Shown: positions 8,478 to 17,431 of the stretch, in pieces
Numbering within the stretch: position 1 is the stretch's first letter
Layout of the letters: each line of letters begins with the position of its first letter
Origin: Asticcacaulis excentricus CB 48
GTDB taxonomy: Bacteria; Pseudomonadota; Alphaproteobacteria; Caulobacterales; Caulobacteraceae
NCBI RefSeq assembly: GCF_000175215.2
Contig: NC_014817.1
Span: 958,501 to 1,022,500 of the forward strand
Direction of reading: 5' to 3'
Length of the DNA stretch: 64,000 bases
Made by a program: the position numbers and the translations under genes
The notes under the pieces: model-generated
Told to the model about the DNA's origin: nothing
Seen by the model: the letters and a program-made list of their open reading frames with translations, nothing else
Database searches by the model: none

Positions 8478-9347
8478 CTATTGCAGGGAGAGCTTTTGGC
8501 CGATCACGATACGCGGCAGGTCAGACAGGTCTTTAAAGGTCACCACGTTGAAAAAGCCCGCTTTTTTCATCAGGTCTTCGACGGCGGCCGACTGATCATA
8601 GCCGATTTCCATCCACGCCGTGCCGCCGGCCTTGAGGATACGGAAGGCTTCCGGGATCATCTCGATATAGGCATCAAGGCCCGATTCGCCGCCATCCAGC
8701 GCCAGATGCGGGTCGTGGTCGCGCACTTCCGGATCGAGCGTCGGGATCACCTCGCTGCGGATATAGGGCGGATTGGAGGCGACGAAATCGAAGCTGGCAT
8801 CGGCCAGCCCCGCTCCCCACGAGGTGCGCAGGAAGGCCGCGCGCCCGTCGAGGCCGAGATTGGCGGCATTGTCGCGCGCCACGGCCAAAGCCTCTTCGGA
8901 AACATCGGTGCCGAGGCCTTTGGCCGCCGGACGCTCGGACAGGACCGACAGGAGGATGGCCCCCGACCCGACACCGAGGTCAGCCAGCGTAAAAGCCTGC
9001 CCCTCCTCGGTCGTCTTGAGGATCATATCGACGATGCACTCGGTCTCCGGACGCGGCACCAGCACGGCGGGCGTCAGGTCGAGCAGCAGCTTCCAGAAGC
9101 CCTTGCGCCCCAGAATACGCGCCACCGGAACGCGCTTTTCACGGCGAGTCAGATAGTCGTCGAGCGTCGCCTTCTGCTCCGCCGTCAGCAGCTTGTACGG
9201 ATCGGTCAGGATGTCGGTGCGCGTATAGCCGGTGGCGGCCTCCAGCAGCAGCCGAGCGTCGATAGCCGGGGAGTCGATATGGGCGGCCTTAAGCCGGGTC
9301 TGAGCGCCCTTCCAGGCGGAAACAAGGGTCAGGTCAGTGTCGGTCAT
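8478..9347 (-). CDS. prmC: Peptide chain release factor N5-glutamine methyltransferase
   Basis: 289 residues. PrmC methylates the glutamine of the GGQ motif in release factors RF1 and RF2 using S-adenosylmethionine. The N-terminal helical domain occupies roughly residues 1-90, followed by the Rossmann methyltransferase with motif I LADLGVGSGA at 121-130 and the catalytic NPPY at 192-195. The length is normal. It lies downstream of ubiG on the same strand, 69 bases away, with a GC-rich hairpin repeat in between. The usual partner prfA is not next to it. Confidence 0.95.
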   Translation of the reverse strand: MTDTDLTLVSAWKGAQTRLKAAHIDSPAIDARLLLEAATGYTRTDILTDPYKLLTAEQKATLDDYLTRREKRVPVARILGRKGFWKLLLDLTPAVLVPRPETECIVDMILKTTEEGQAFTLADLGVGSGAILLSVLSERPAAKGLGTDVSEEALAVARDNAANLGLDGRAAFLRTSWGAGLADASFDFVASNPPYIRSEVIPTLDPEVRDHDPHLALDGGESGLDAYIEMIPEAFRILKAGGTAWMEIGYDQSAAVEDLMKKAGFFNVVTFKDLSDLPRIVIGQKLSLQ

Positions 9348-9358
9348 CTGTTTATTCC

Positions 9359-9385
9359 CCCTCTCCCCGTATACAGGGGAGAGGG
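9359..9385. repeat. GC-rich inverted repeat between ubiG and prmC
   Basis: A 10-bp stem CCCTCTCCCC (9359-9368) with GGGGAGAGGG (9376-9385) around the loop GTATACA, followed by GCCGGGGTGAGGGG. It belongs with the similar CTCCCC/GGGGAG palindromes at 16967, 20402 and 20979. It lies 11 bases upstream of the prmC start and could affect prmC translation. Confidence 0.6.
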
Positions 9386-9416
9386 CCGGGGTGAGGGGAA
9401 GGGGCGGCGTGCGGAA

Positions 9417-10226
9417 CTACAGCAAGTCCCGCCGGGCGACGATCATATAGTTGACGGCTGTATCGTTTGAAAGGGCCCAGGTCGCCGTGAAGGGATTATA
9501 GCTCACCCCCACCGCCGGGTCTGGCGTCAGGCCGGTCCCCTCAAGAAAGCCTTCGATCTCTTCCGGCTTGAGGAACTTGTTCCAGTCGTGCGTGCCCTTC
9601 GGCACCCATTGCAACACGTATTCCGCCGCCACAATGCCCAGCGCGTGCGCCTTCAGCGTGCGGTTCAGCGTGGCGATGAACAACAGCCCGCCCGGCTTGA
9701 CCAGCGATGCGCAGGTTTTTAGAAAGCTTTCCGGGTCGTTGACGTGCTCGATGACCTCCATGGTCAGCACCACGTCAAAACCGGGCTCTTTGGACGCCAC
9801 CACCTGCTCGACCGTCTGGGCCAGATAGCGGATATCGAGCCCGACCTCAGCCGCGTGGGCCTTCGCCGTGCCGATATTCTTTTCCGAGGCATCGATGCCG
9901 GTGACGTCGAAACCCATGCGCTTCATCGGCTCGGACAATAGACCACCGCCACAGCCGATGTCGATGAGCCGCAGGTCGCCAAAAGGCGCCACCGCGCGCG
10001 GATCGCGCAGGAAGTGATCGACGCAGGTGTCTCGGATAAAGCGCACGCGGTTGGGGTTAAACTTGTGGAGCGGTGCGAACTCACCCTTGGGGTCCCACCA
10101 TTTGGCCGCCAGAGCCGAAAAGCGCGCCACATCTTCGGCGTCAATGCTCGGCCCGGCGGGAGCCGCGGCGGTCAATTTCGTCTCATTTGCAACTGATTTT
10201 GCTTGATTTTTTGCCGCTCTGGCCAT
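9417..10226 (-). CDS. ubiG: Ubiquinone biosynthesis O-methyltransferase UbiG
   Basis: 269 residues from ATG 10226. UbiG carries out both O-methylations in ubiquinone synthesis. Visible features: WWDPKGEFAPLHKFNP near residues 43-58, the SAM-binding motif DIGCGGG at 89-95, TMEVIEHV, and the membrane-association segment around KGTHDWNKFLKPEEI. The frame is open upstream to 10445, but that part runs antisense into lysC and is rejected. It is divergent from lysC, with 163 bp between their starts. Confidence 0.95.
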   Translation of the reverse strand: MARAAKNQAKSVANETKLTAAAPAGPSIDAEDVARFSALAAKWWDPKGEFAPLHKFNPNRVRFIRDTCVDHFLRDPRAVAPFGDLRLIDIGCGGGLLSEPMKRMGFDVTGIDASEKNIGTAKAHAAEVGLDIRYLAQTVEQVVASKEPGFDVVLTMEVIEHVNDPESFLKTCASLVKPGGLLFIATLNRTLKAHALGIVAAEYVLQWVPKGTHDWNKFLKPEEIEGFLEGTGLTPDPAVGVSYNPFTATWALSNDTAVNYMIVARRDLL

Positions 10227-10268
10227 GTCACGCTCCGAAAACAGCCACTCTTGGCAGGGGAATAACGC

Positions 10269-10295
10269 AAAAAGCTGCGCCCGTATGCGCTTTTT
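10269..10295 (+). promoter_or_regulatory. Hairpin with T-run in the lysC leader
   Basis: AAAAAGC (10269-10275) faces GCTTTTTT (10289-10296) about 95 bases upstream of the lysC start, so a transcript crossing it would form a terminator-like hairpin. A second short inverted repeat, GTACA-TCCT-TGTAC, lies at 10353-10366. I see no leader peptide, and lysine riboswitches are not known in this group, so attenuation is only a possibility. Confidence 0.3.
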
Positions 10296-10389
10296 TCGCA
10301 AAAAAGCTTCACAGGGGCGCACACGGGCAGTAAAGCGGGCGCGCATTTTTGTGTACATCCTTGTACTGCTTGAAGAGAAAGACGGATTA

Positions 10390-11646
10390 ATGACTCGTCT
10401 CGTGATGAAGTTCGGCGGCACGTCGATGGCCGACCTCGAACGCATCCGCAGGGCGGCCCGGCTCGTGGCCGCTGAATACGATGCCGGTCACCGCGTCGCG
10501 GTCGTTGTGTCGGCCATGTCGGGCAAGACCAATGAGCTGGTCGCCTGGACCGACGGTGCGGGTAAGGCGACGGGGCGCGCCATCGAAGGCGATGACGAAT
10601 ATGATGTGGTCGTGGCCTCCGGTGAACAGGTGACCGCCGGTCTTCTGGCCATGACGCTGCGCAATATGGGCTATGATGCCATTTCGATGATGGGCTGGCA
10701 GGTGCCGATCCTCACCTCGGACGTGCATGGCAAGGCGCGGATCCTCGACATCCCGCCGGCTAAGCTGGAAACCGCGCTCGATGCCGGGCAGATCGTCGTC
10801 GTGCCGGGTTTTCAGGGCGTCACCGAGTCGGGCCGCATCACCACGCTGGGCCGTGGCGGTTCGGATACCTCAGCGGTCGCCGTGGCGGCGGCCGTCAAGG
10901 CCATCCGCTGCGACATCTATACGGACGTCGATGGCGTTTATACCACCGACCCGCGCGTCGAATCCAAGGCCCGTCGCCTGAAAAAGATTTCCTTTGAAGA
11001 AATGCTGGAAATGGCGTCGCTGGGGGCCAAGGTGCTGCAAACCCGCTCGGTCGAACTGGCCATGGGGCAGCGCGTGCCGGTGCGCGTCCTGTCTTCCTTC
11101 GTGGAGCCGGGCGAAAACATTGATCAGGGCACCATCGTGTGCGACGAGGACGAAATCGTGGAAAAGCATATTGTTTCCGGCGTGGCCTTCAGCCGTGATG
11201 AAGCCAAGATCACCCTGCTGGGCCTGCCGAACAAGGTCGGCGTTTCGGCGGCGGTGTTCTCGAAACTGGCCGCGGCCAATATCAATGTCGATATGATCGT
11301 GCAGTCGGAAAAGCGCTCGGGCGAATATGCCAACCAGCTGTTCACCGTCGGCCGCCGCGACGCTCAGGCCGCCGCCGAAATCATGGAAGCCGCCAAGGCC
11401 GAAATCGGCTTTGACGCCATCAAGGTCGATGAAAACGTCGCCAAGGTGTCGATCGTCGGCGTCGGGATGCGCTCGCACACGGGTGTCGCCGAAACCATGT
11501 TCCGCGCCTTGTCGGAAAAAGGCATCAATATTCAGGTCATCTCGACCTCGGAAATCAAGATCTCGGTCCTGATCGACGAAGCCTATACCGAACTGGCCGT
11601 GCGCGCCCTTCATGCGGCCTACGATCTGGACAAGATCGGACAGTAA
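10390..11646 (+). CDS. lysC: Aspartate kinase
   Basis: 418 residues, phosphorylating aspartate in the first step of lysine, threonine and methionine synthesis. The kinase domain begins with the KFGGTSM signature at residues 7-13 and contains GRGGSDTSAVAVA. Two C-terminal ACT domains follow (around ITLLGLPNKVGVSAAVFSKL and VSIVGVGMRSHTGVAETMF); these are the usual sites of feedback inhibition. The length fits a monofunctional LysC. ATG 10390 is chosen because the catalytic signature must lie at the N-terminus. It is divergent from ubiG and precedes ptsP, a common alphaproteobacterial order. Confidence 0.97.
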   Translation: MTRLVMKFGGTSMADLERIRRAARLVAAEYDAGHRVAVVVSAMSGKTNELVAWTDGAGKATGRAIEGDDEYDVVVASGEQVTAGLLAMTLRNMGYDAISMMGWQVPILTSDVHGKARILDIPPAKLETALDAGQIVVVPGFQGVTESGRITTLGRGGSDTSAVAVAAAVKAIRCDIYTDVDGVYTTDPRVESKARRLKKISFEEMLEMASLGAKVLQTRSVELAMGQRVPVRVLSSFVEPGENIDQGTIVCDEDEIVEKHIVSGVAFSRDEAKITLLGLPNKVGVSAAVFSKLAAANINVDMIVQSEKRSGEYANQLFTVGRRDAQAAAEIMEAAKAEIGFDAIKVDENVAKVSIVGVGMRSHTGVAETMFRALSEKGINIQVISTSEIKISVLIDEAYTELAVRALHAAYDLDKIGQ

Positions 11647-11664
11647 GCGCTGTTCATATAGGGT

Positions 11665-11698
11665 AAAAGGCCGTGTGCTTTGAGTGGGCGGCCTTTTT
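11665..11698 (+). terminator. Rho-independent terminator after lysC
   Basis: AAAAGGCCG (11665-11673) pairs with CGGCCTTTT (11689-11697), followed by TTCTTTGTG. It separates lysC from ptsP, which must then have its own promoter. Confidence 0.75.
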
Positions 11699-11812
11699 CT
11701 TTGTGCTCTATGGGTTTGTGCCGATTTGTTTCGGCGATGTGACCGCATAAAGTCTTCGTGACTTGTCTCAGAGGACAAGCCTCTGTAGACAGCCGCGAAA
11801 ACGTTTCCCATT

Positions 11813-14116
11813 ATGGAGAAAACGGCAAACGGTTGTATGGGGAGCCGAAGGTTGAGTCCAAGTCTGGTTCAGGGTGCACGCGGTCAGCGCGGTCTGCTGC
11901 GGCAGATTCGCGAAGTCATGGCCGATGGCTCTTCGGCTCAGGCGCGTCTCGACCGCGTGGTGGAAATCATCGCCCGGTCGATGATCGCCGAAGTCTGCTC
12001 CATCTATCTGCGCCGAACCTCCGAAGAACTGGAACTGTTCGCCACCGAAGGCCTCAACCGCGAAGCCGTGCACAATACGCGGCTGCGCCTCAGCGAAGGT
12101 CTGGTCGGTGAGGTCGCCCGGTCGGGGCAACCGCTAAACCTCAACGACGCGCCGTCGCACCCCAGCTTCGCCTACCGCCCGGAAACGGGCGAAGACCCCT
12201 ATAATTCGTTCCTGGGCGTGCCGCTGCTGCGTGGCGGACGTACCATCGGCGTGCTGGTCGTGCAGAACATGGCCATGCGGACCTATGGCGAGGATGAGGT
12301 CGAGGACCTTCAGATTATCGCCATGGTGCTGGCCGAAATGGTGGCCGGCGACCTGGTCAGCGACGATGAGCTGAAAGACATCGAAATCGCGCCGCAGCGG
12401 CCGGAGCGCCTGAAAGGGTCGAGCTTCGCTGACGGTATCGCCATCGGCACGGTAATCCTTCACGAGGTACCGGTGACGCCCGATCACCTGCTGTCGGACG
12501 ACGCCATCGCCGAAGAGGCGCGGCTTCTGACCGCCATCGGTGATCTGCGCGACCAGATTGATCAGATGTTCGAAGGTCAGCACGGTCTGGCCGGCCCGAC
12601 CTTTGATGTGCTCGAAACCTATCGTATGTTTGCCCACGACCGAGGCTGGACTCGCAACTTGGTCGAGGCGGTGCGCTCCGGCCTGACCGCCGAGGCAGCG
12701 GTGGAGCGTGTGCGCAACGAACAGCGCGCCAAGCTCAACAATGCCCGCGACGCCTATATGCGTGAGCGTCTGCACGACCTCGAAGACCTTGGCAACCGGC
12801 TGCTGCGCGTGCTGGCGGGCCGTAACACCGTCGCCCGCGAAATCCCCGACAATGCCATTCTGGTGGCGCGCGATCTGGGGCCGGCGGACCTGCTGGAATA
12901 CGACCGCAAGAAGCTGAAAGGCATTTTGCTCGAAGAAGGCTCAGCGGCCAACCACGCCGCCATCGTCGCCCGCGCCCTGCAAATCCCCTGCGTCGGGCGG
13001 CTGGAGCGTCTGCGTGACAAGGTCAATCAGGGCGATCAGGTGGTCGTCGATGGCGAAACCGGCGAAGCCTATCTGCGCCCGCGCCCCGATATTCTGGGGG
13101 CCGCCGTGGCCCGCATGGATATGCGGGCCGCCCGCCGGGCAGAGTTTGAAAAGCTGAAAGACGTCGATGCGGTGACGCGCGACGGCCACCGCGTGGCGCT
13201 GCTGATGAATGCCGGTCTGGAGTTCGATCTCGAAATCATGCACGAGACGGGCGCCGAAGGCATCGGCCTGTTCCGCACCGAGTTTCAGTTCATGGTCTCC
13301 GAAGACCTGCCGCGCCTGAAGCGTCAGACCGAGCTTTATGAGCGCGTGATGGACGCGGCGGGCGACAAGCCGGTCATCTTCCGCACACTCGACCTCGGCG
13401 GTGACAAGATCTTGCCCTACATGGAGACCGAGCGCGAGGAAAACCCGGCGCTGGGCTGGCGCGCCATCCGCATGGGCTTGGACCGCCCGGCTCTGCTGCG
13501 CATGCAGGTGCGCGCGCTGCTCACCGCCGCAAAGGGGCGTGAGCTGCGTATCATGTTCCCTATGGTGGCCTCGGTCGATGAGTTCCGTCAGGCGCGCGAA
13601 CTGGTCGATATCGAATGTCAGTGGGCCCGCCGGCGCGGTCGTCCGCTGCCGCAAGTGCTGCGCGTCGGCGTGATGATCGAATGTCCGTCGCTGTTGTTCC
13701 ACCTCGACGCCCTGCTGCCGATGGTCGATTTCGCCAGCGTCGGCACCAATGACCTGACGCAATACCTGTTTGCTGCCGACCGCACCAATCCGCGCATGTC
13801 GGACCGCTACGACGTGCTGTCGCCCCCTATGCTACGCGCCCTTTCGACCATCCAGAAGGCGGCCGAGGATTCGGGTACGCCGGTTTCCGTCTGCGGCGAG
13901 ATCGCGGGCAAGCCGCTGGAGGCCTTTGTGCTGATCGCGCTGGGCTTCAACCGCCTGTCCATGCCGCCCGCCGGCATCGGTCAGGTCAAACGCATGATCC
14001 TGTCGCTCGACCGCGAACAGGCCTCAAAGGCCATCCGCAAGCTGATGGGCTCCTCCTACGGTTCGCTGCGTTCCGAAGTGCTGGCCCTGGCGCGCAAGCT
14101 GAACGTGAATCTGTAA
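11813..14116 (+). CDS. ptsP: Phosphoenolpyruvate--protein phosphotransferase PtsP (nitrogen PTS enzyme I)
   Basis: Up to 767 residues. A GAF sensor domain covers about 25-180, followed by the enzyme I helical and phosphohistidine domains (active-site His near 381 in NHAAIVAR) and the PEP-binding TIM barrel (GIGLFRTEFQFM; SVGTNDLTQYLFAADR). It passes phosphate from PEP to NPr in the regulatory nitrogen PTS, and the GAF domain senses glutamine in studied homologues. The start is uncertain: ATG 11813 and ATG 11837 lack good ribosome sites, whereas TTG 11852 is preceded by GGGGAG at 7 bases and would give a protein starting MSPSLVQG, which fits homologues well. Confidence 0.94.
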   Translation: MEKTANGCMGSRRLSPSLVQGARGQRGLLRQIREVMADGSSAQARLDRVVEIIARSMIAEVCSIYLRRTSEELELFATEGLNREAVHNTRLRLSEGLVGEVARSGQPLNLNDAPSHPSFAYRPETGEDPYNSFLGVPLLRGGRTIGVLVVQNMAMRTYGEDEVEDLQIIAMVLAEMVAGDLVSDDELKDIEIAPQRPERLKGSSFADGIAIGTVILHEVPVTPDHLLSDDAIAEEARLLTAIGDLRDQIDQMFEGQHGLAGPTFDVLETYRMFAHDRGWTRNLVEAVRSGLTAEAAVERVRNEQRAKLNNARDAYMRERLHDLEDLGNRLLRVLAGRNTVAREIPDNAILVARDLGPADLLEYDRKKLKGILLEEGSAANHAAIVARALQIPCVGRLERLRDKVNQGDQVVVDGETGEAYLRPRPDILGAAVARMDMRAARRAEFEKLKDVDAVTRDGHRVALLMNAGLEFDLEIMHETGAEGIGLFRTEFQFMVSEDLPRLKRQTELYERVMDAAGDKPVIFRTLDLGGDKILPYMETEREENPALGWRAIRMGLDRPALLRMQVRALLTAAKGRELRIMFPMVASVDEFRQARELVDIECQWARRRGRPLPQVLRVGVMIECPSLLFHLDALLPMVDFASVGTNDLTQYLFAADRTNPRMSDRYDVLSPPMLRALSTIQKAAEDSGTPVSVCGEIAGKPLEAFVLIALGFNRLSMPPAGIGQVKRMILSLDREQASKAIRKLMGSSYGSLRSEVLALARKLNVNL

Positions 14117-14213
14117 TTTCACCTCCGCATAAGCGCCGAAAAGGGATGAGATTTTCAAACAGGAAGTCATTTTCGGTCGTATAAAGGCGTGCTTCAACTG
14201 TTCGGGTGGCCGC

Positions 14214-16253
14214 GTGTTTCGATTTCTTGCCTTCGTTTTCGCCTTTATCGCGCTGGGCTCCGCCGTTAAGGCCGCACCGGTCAAGACAGCGCACCTGACC
14301 ACCGAACTGATCGCCGAAACGACAGTCACCCCCGGCGGGCAGGCGTGGCTGGCCATCCAGCATACGCCGCTCAAAGGCTGGCACACCTATTGGCAAAATC
14401 CGGGCGATACTGGTCTGGCACCCAAAGTCACATGGACGCTGCCCACCGGCGTCACGGTGTCTGAACTGGTCTTCCCGACCCCCGAAGTGCAGCCGTATAT
14501 GGGGCTGACCAATTTCGGCTACAGCGGCGAGACGGCACTCCTGGCCAAGCTCACCAATGGTTCGGTGCTGAAGGATGGCGTGCTGCCGATCCGCGCACAG
14601 GTCGATTTTCTGGTCTGCGAAAAGGTCTGCGTACCGGAGACGGTCAATCTGACGCTCGACCTCAAGGTAACGCCGAAGCCTGAACCGCTCAGCGATTTCA
14701 GCGCCGCCCGCGCCGCCCTGCCGCAAAAAATGCAGGCACAGGCGACCTATGCGGTGTCCGGCGATACCCTGACGCTCGGCCTGCTCTCACCGGGCACCGC
14801 TGGGGCGGCCAACGACTTTGCCCGCCCCGGCGGCGCCTATCTGTTTCCGCTGAGCCGCGGCGTGATCGACCCGTCGGCCAGACAGGCCATTGAACTGGGG
14901 CCGCAGGGCTTCACGGTTTCCCTGAAAACCAAGGCCACGCCCGAAGCGCAGTTTGAAGCGGTGATCCGCTTCGCATCGGGCCGGTCCTATCAAATCAGCG
15001 CTACAGAAGGCACACCGCCTCCCGCCGCCAGAGGCCTTGGTGCACCGCCGCAGGCCCGCCCGGCGATCAACCTAATGGGAGTTGTCACCGCGATGAGTCT
15101 GGCCTTTGTTGGTGGGCTGATCCTCAACCTGATGCCGTGTGTCTTCCCGGTGTTGTCGATGAAGCTGCTGGCCTTGGCCAGAGCCGGGCACGAAGGTGCC
15201 GCCGGTCGTCGCGAGTCGCTGTTCTACGGCGTCGGCGTTCTGCTCACGTTTGCGGCCTTGGGCGGGCTACTGAGTTGGCTCGGTTCGGCGCTGGGCTGGG
15301 GCTTTCAGTTGCAATCACCCTGGGTGACGGCAGGTCTGTCTCTGCTGTTGCTTGCCGTGGCGCTGAACATGTCAGGCCTGTTTGAGGTCGGCTCTGGCCT
15401 GCAATCACTGGCCGGAGGGCGTTTGTCTGTTGCCAATCCCGATGTGACGGCGCTGCTGACCGGCGTTCTGGCCGTTGTGGTCGCCGCCCCCTGCACGGCT
15501 CCGTTTATGGCCACCGCCATCGGTGTGGCTCTCGCGCAGGGGGGCGTGGTCAGCTTTGCCATCTTCCTCGCGCTTGGTCTGGGCTTTGCCCTGCCGGTCG
15601 TCGCCCTCACCTTCCTGATCACCTATGTCCCGGCGGTCGCCGCCCGCATGCCCCGCCCCGGCCCGTGGATGGACCGGCTTAGGCAGATTCTCGCCGTTCC
15701 CATGTACGCCGCTGCCCTGTGGATGGGCTGGGTCTTTGCGCAGCAGGTCTCTGGCCTTGGCCTGTTCGCGCTGGGACTGGCCTGCGCACTCCTGACGGTC
15801 GGCCTGTGGTGGCCTAAGGGCCCGCGTGTTTTACGGCCTGTGTTCATCGTGATGGCGCTGGCCGTCACGGCCACCGCCGCCGTGCAGAAACCCGACACCC
15901 CGGTACGCGTAGCCGTCGATCACGAAGCCTTCTCTACGGCCCGTATCGCCGAACTGCGCGCGCAGAACACGCCGGTTCTGGTCAATCTGACCGCCGCCTG
16001 GTGCGTCACGTGCAAGGTGAATGAACGGCTGGTGTTCGAGACGCAGGCCTTCCGCGATGCCGTCAAAGCCAGCGGAACGGTCTATATGGTCGGCGACTGG
16101 ACCAATCAGGACGCAGCCATTTCGCAGTACCTCAGCCAGAATGGGCGTTCCGGTGTGCCACTTTACGTCTATTACGGCCGTAACAATGCCGATCCGCTGG
16201 TGCTGGGGCAACTCCTGAGCACCAGGGATGTGGTTACGGTGTTGAAGAAATAA
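14214..16253 (+). CDS. DsbD/ScsB-family membrane thiol-disulfide electron transporter
   Basis: 679 residues from GTG 14214, with a 20-residue signal peptide ending SAVKA. A periplasmic N-terminal domain (about 21-270) carries a Cys pair CEKVC. Around eight membrane helices (about 285-560) contain the two redox cysteines in LMPCVFPVLSMKLL and APCTAPFMA. A C-terminal periplasmic thioredoxin domain has WCVTCK. Proteins of this design carry electrons from cytoplasmic thioredoxin across the inner membrane to reduce periplasmic disulfide isomerases, peroxiredoxins or methionine-sulfoxide reductases. The CxxxC N-terminal domain is more like the ScsB-type branch studied in Caulobacter than classic DsbD, so I leave the symbol open. 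An inverted-repeat element begins 3 bases after the stop. Confidence 0.88.
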   Translation: MFRFLAFVFAFIALGSAVKAAPVKTAHLTTELIAETTVTPGGQAWLAIQHTPLKGWHTYWQNPGDTGLAPKVTWTLPTGVTVSELVFPTPEVQPYMGLTNFGYSGETALLAKLTNGSVLKDGVLPIRAQVDFLVCEKVCVPETVNLTLDLKVTPKPEPLSDFSAARAALPQKMQAQATYAVSGDTLTLGLLSPGTAGAANDFARPGGAYLFPLSRGVIDPSARQAIELGPQGFTVSLKTKATPEAQFEAVIRFASGRSYQISATEGTPPPAARGLGAPPQARPAINLMGVVTAMSLAFVGGLILNLMPCVFPVLSMKLLALARAGHEGAAGRRESLFYGVGVLLTFAALGGLLSWLGSALGWGFQLQSPWVTAGLSLLLLAVALNMSGLFEVGSGLQSLAGGRLSVANPDVTALLTGVLAVVVAAPCTAPFMATAIGVALAQGGVVSFAIFLALGLGFALPVVALTFLITYVPAVAARMPRPGPWMDRLRQILAVPMYAAALWMGWVFAQQVSGLGLFALGLACALLTVGLWWPKGPRVLRPVFIVMALAVTATAAVQKPDTPVRVAVDHEAFSTARIAELRAQNTPVLVNLTAAWCVTCKVNERLVFETQAFRDAVKASGTVYMVGDWTNQDAAISQYLSQNGRSGVPLYVYYGRNNADPLVLGQLLSTRDVVTVLKK

Positions 16254-16256
16254 CTG

Positions 16257-16404
16257 GCCACCAAAAACACGAAAAGTAGGAAAAAATTACAGACTGAGCT
16301 TACGGCGCGAGGCGCCAAAAGTCGGAGCGTGCTTAAGATAAACAACCGACCTGCTGGCACTGTGGAGAGCGCAGCCTTTTCCAGCTTTTCGTGTTTTTCG
16401 TGGC
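16257..16404. repeat. 148-bp element with 20-bp terminal inverted repeats
   Basis: Left end GCCACCAAAAACACGAAAAG (16257-16276) is the inverted complement, with one mismatch, of the right end at 16385-16404. The inside has no ORF. The element exactly fills the gap between two convergent genes. It could be a non-autonomous mobile element (MITE-like), or a long hairpin acting as a bidirectional terminator. I cannot see a target-site duplication clearly. Confidence 0.6.
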
Positions 16405-16411
16405 AAAAATC

Positions 16412-16882
16412 CTACGAATTGCCGAACTCAATCACGCAATCGAGCCCGGAATCGGCCGTCGCCGGGGTGACGATCACGTCGATATTGTCTTCCAGCAGAT
16501 TGGCCATGTCGTTCAGTGCGCCTTGGAGCGCGTCAGGAGTCTTGGCTGCCTCGATGGCCGCGAGTTTACGCGGCAGATCGAGCGACACCCCTTTCAGCAC
16601 GCATTTCAGGTCGTTATCCGTGCCGCGCGCCTTGAGGTCGAGATGACCTTTCAGATTGCGCTCGGACAGGGTGCTGATCTCCCGCGCATAGGATTTGAAA
16701 CCCGCTGAGGTCAGAATCGTCAGGGAGGGGCTTTGGGCCATGCGCACGGTACGCGCCTTCAGCGTGCCGGCGTCCCGGACGATGGCGGCATAGAAGGGCT
16801 CTTTCGACAGCGGATTAACCGTCGGTGTCGCCGCCATAACGGGCGTCGTCAGCAGAATGGCGATCAGCGCAAGGTGTTTCAT
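16412..16882 (-). CDS. Secreted protein of unknown function
   Basis: 156 residues. The signal peptide MKHLALIAILLTTPVMA is followed by a soluble mature part of about 139 residues. It contains two cysteines (in LKCVLKGV and GLDCVIEFG) that could form one disulfide. I do not recognise a family. The start has GGAGCC upstream and the codon use looks normal. It is convergent with the DsbD/ScsB-family gene, so a periplasmic protein with a disulfide next to a reductant supplier is suggestive but unproved. Confidence 0.7.
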   Translation of the reverse strand: MKHLALIAILLTTPVMAATPTVNPLSKEPFYAAIVRDAGTLKARTVRMAQSPSLTILTSAGFKSYAREISTLSERNLKGHLDLKARGTDNDLKCVLKGVSLDLPRKLAAIEAAKTPDALQGALNDMANLLEDNIDVIVTPATADSGLDCVIEFGNS

Positions 16883-16966
16883 GACGGCTCCTTCGCCTCC
16901 CCTTATGCAAGAGCCCGGCCAAAAATGCGTTAATACCCCTCCGTCATTTCTCTACGCTCCATCACA

Positions 16967-16986
16967 CCTCCCCACGCGTGGGGAGG
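16967..16986. repeat. 20-bp perfect palindrome CCTCCCCACGCGTGGGGAGG
   Basis: Perfect palindrome between the secreted protein gene and DUF1178, ten bases from the DUF1178 stop. It is related in sequence to the GC-rich hairpins at 9359, 20402 and 20979, and may be a member of a small repeat family or a terminator stem. Confidence 0.6.
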
Positions 16987-16996
16987 AGATTGTCCA

Positions 16997-17431
16997 TCAG
17001 TTCAACGTCTTGGGCTTGGGCGATTCACTCGCCGGGATCGGCAGCGGCGCGACGGGTATGCCGTCGTCGATTAGTTCACGTACCTCGTCGCGGCTGGCCT
17101 CGCCATAGATGGGACGTTCTGGCGACAGGCCTTCGTGCATGTCACGGGCTTCGCGGGCAAAGCTGTCGCCCACATAGTCGAAATTCTGCTCCACATGGGT
17201 GCGCACACGGTGCATGGCCTCGGCCAGGGCCTTGCGCATATCCGACTGACGGCTTTCGACGGCCTCTGAGGTGCGCACCATTGGGGCCATGATCGCCTTT
17301 TCGACCTGCGCAATGCCGCAGTGCGGACACTCGATCAGCGCCCGCGCCTTCTGCTCGTCAAAGGCGGCTGAATTGGAAAACCACGCCTCGAACTCATGAT
17401 CGTGTTCGCATTTCAGGGCATAGCGGATCAT
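16997..17431 (-). CDS. DUF1178 family protein
   Basis: 144 residues from ATG 17431. DUF1178 proteins are small, common in alphaproteobacteria and uncharacterised. The N-terminus MIRYALKCEHDHEFEAWF and the ECPHCG motif (about residues 36-41) are typical and suggest a metal-binding or zinc-ribbon fold with the earlier Cys. The middle is a charged helix (SRQSDMRKALAEAMHRVRTHVE). The start overlaps the nitrilase stop by 4 bases (ATGA), so the two are translationally coupled. The frame extends further upstream, but that part lies inside the nitrilase gene. Confidence 0.9.
   Translation of the reverse strand: MIRYALKCEHDHEFEAWFSNSAAFDEQKARALIECPHCGIAQVEKAIMAPMVRTSEAVESRQSDMRKALAEAMHRVRTHVEQNFDYVGDSFAREARDMHEGLSPERPIYGEASRDEVRELIDDGIPVAPLPIPASESPKPKTLN

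Noticed and set aside
10227..10445. Extension of ubiG into lysC, and of lysC into ubiG
   Set aside because: Both are open frames through the divergent promoter region; conserved starts lie at 10226 and 10390.
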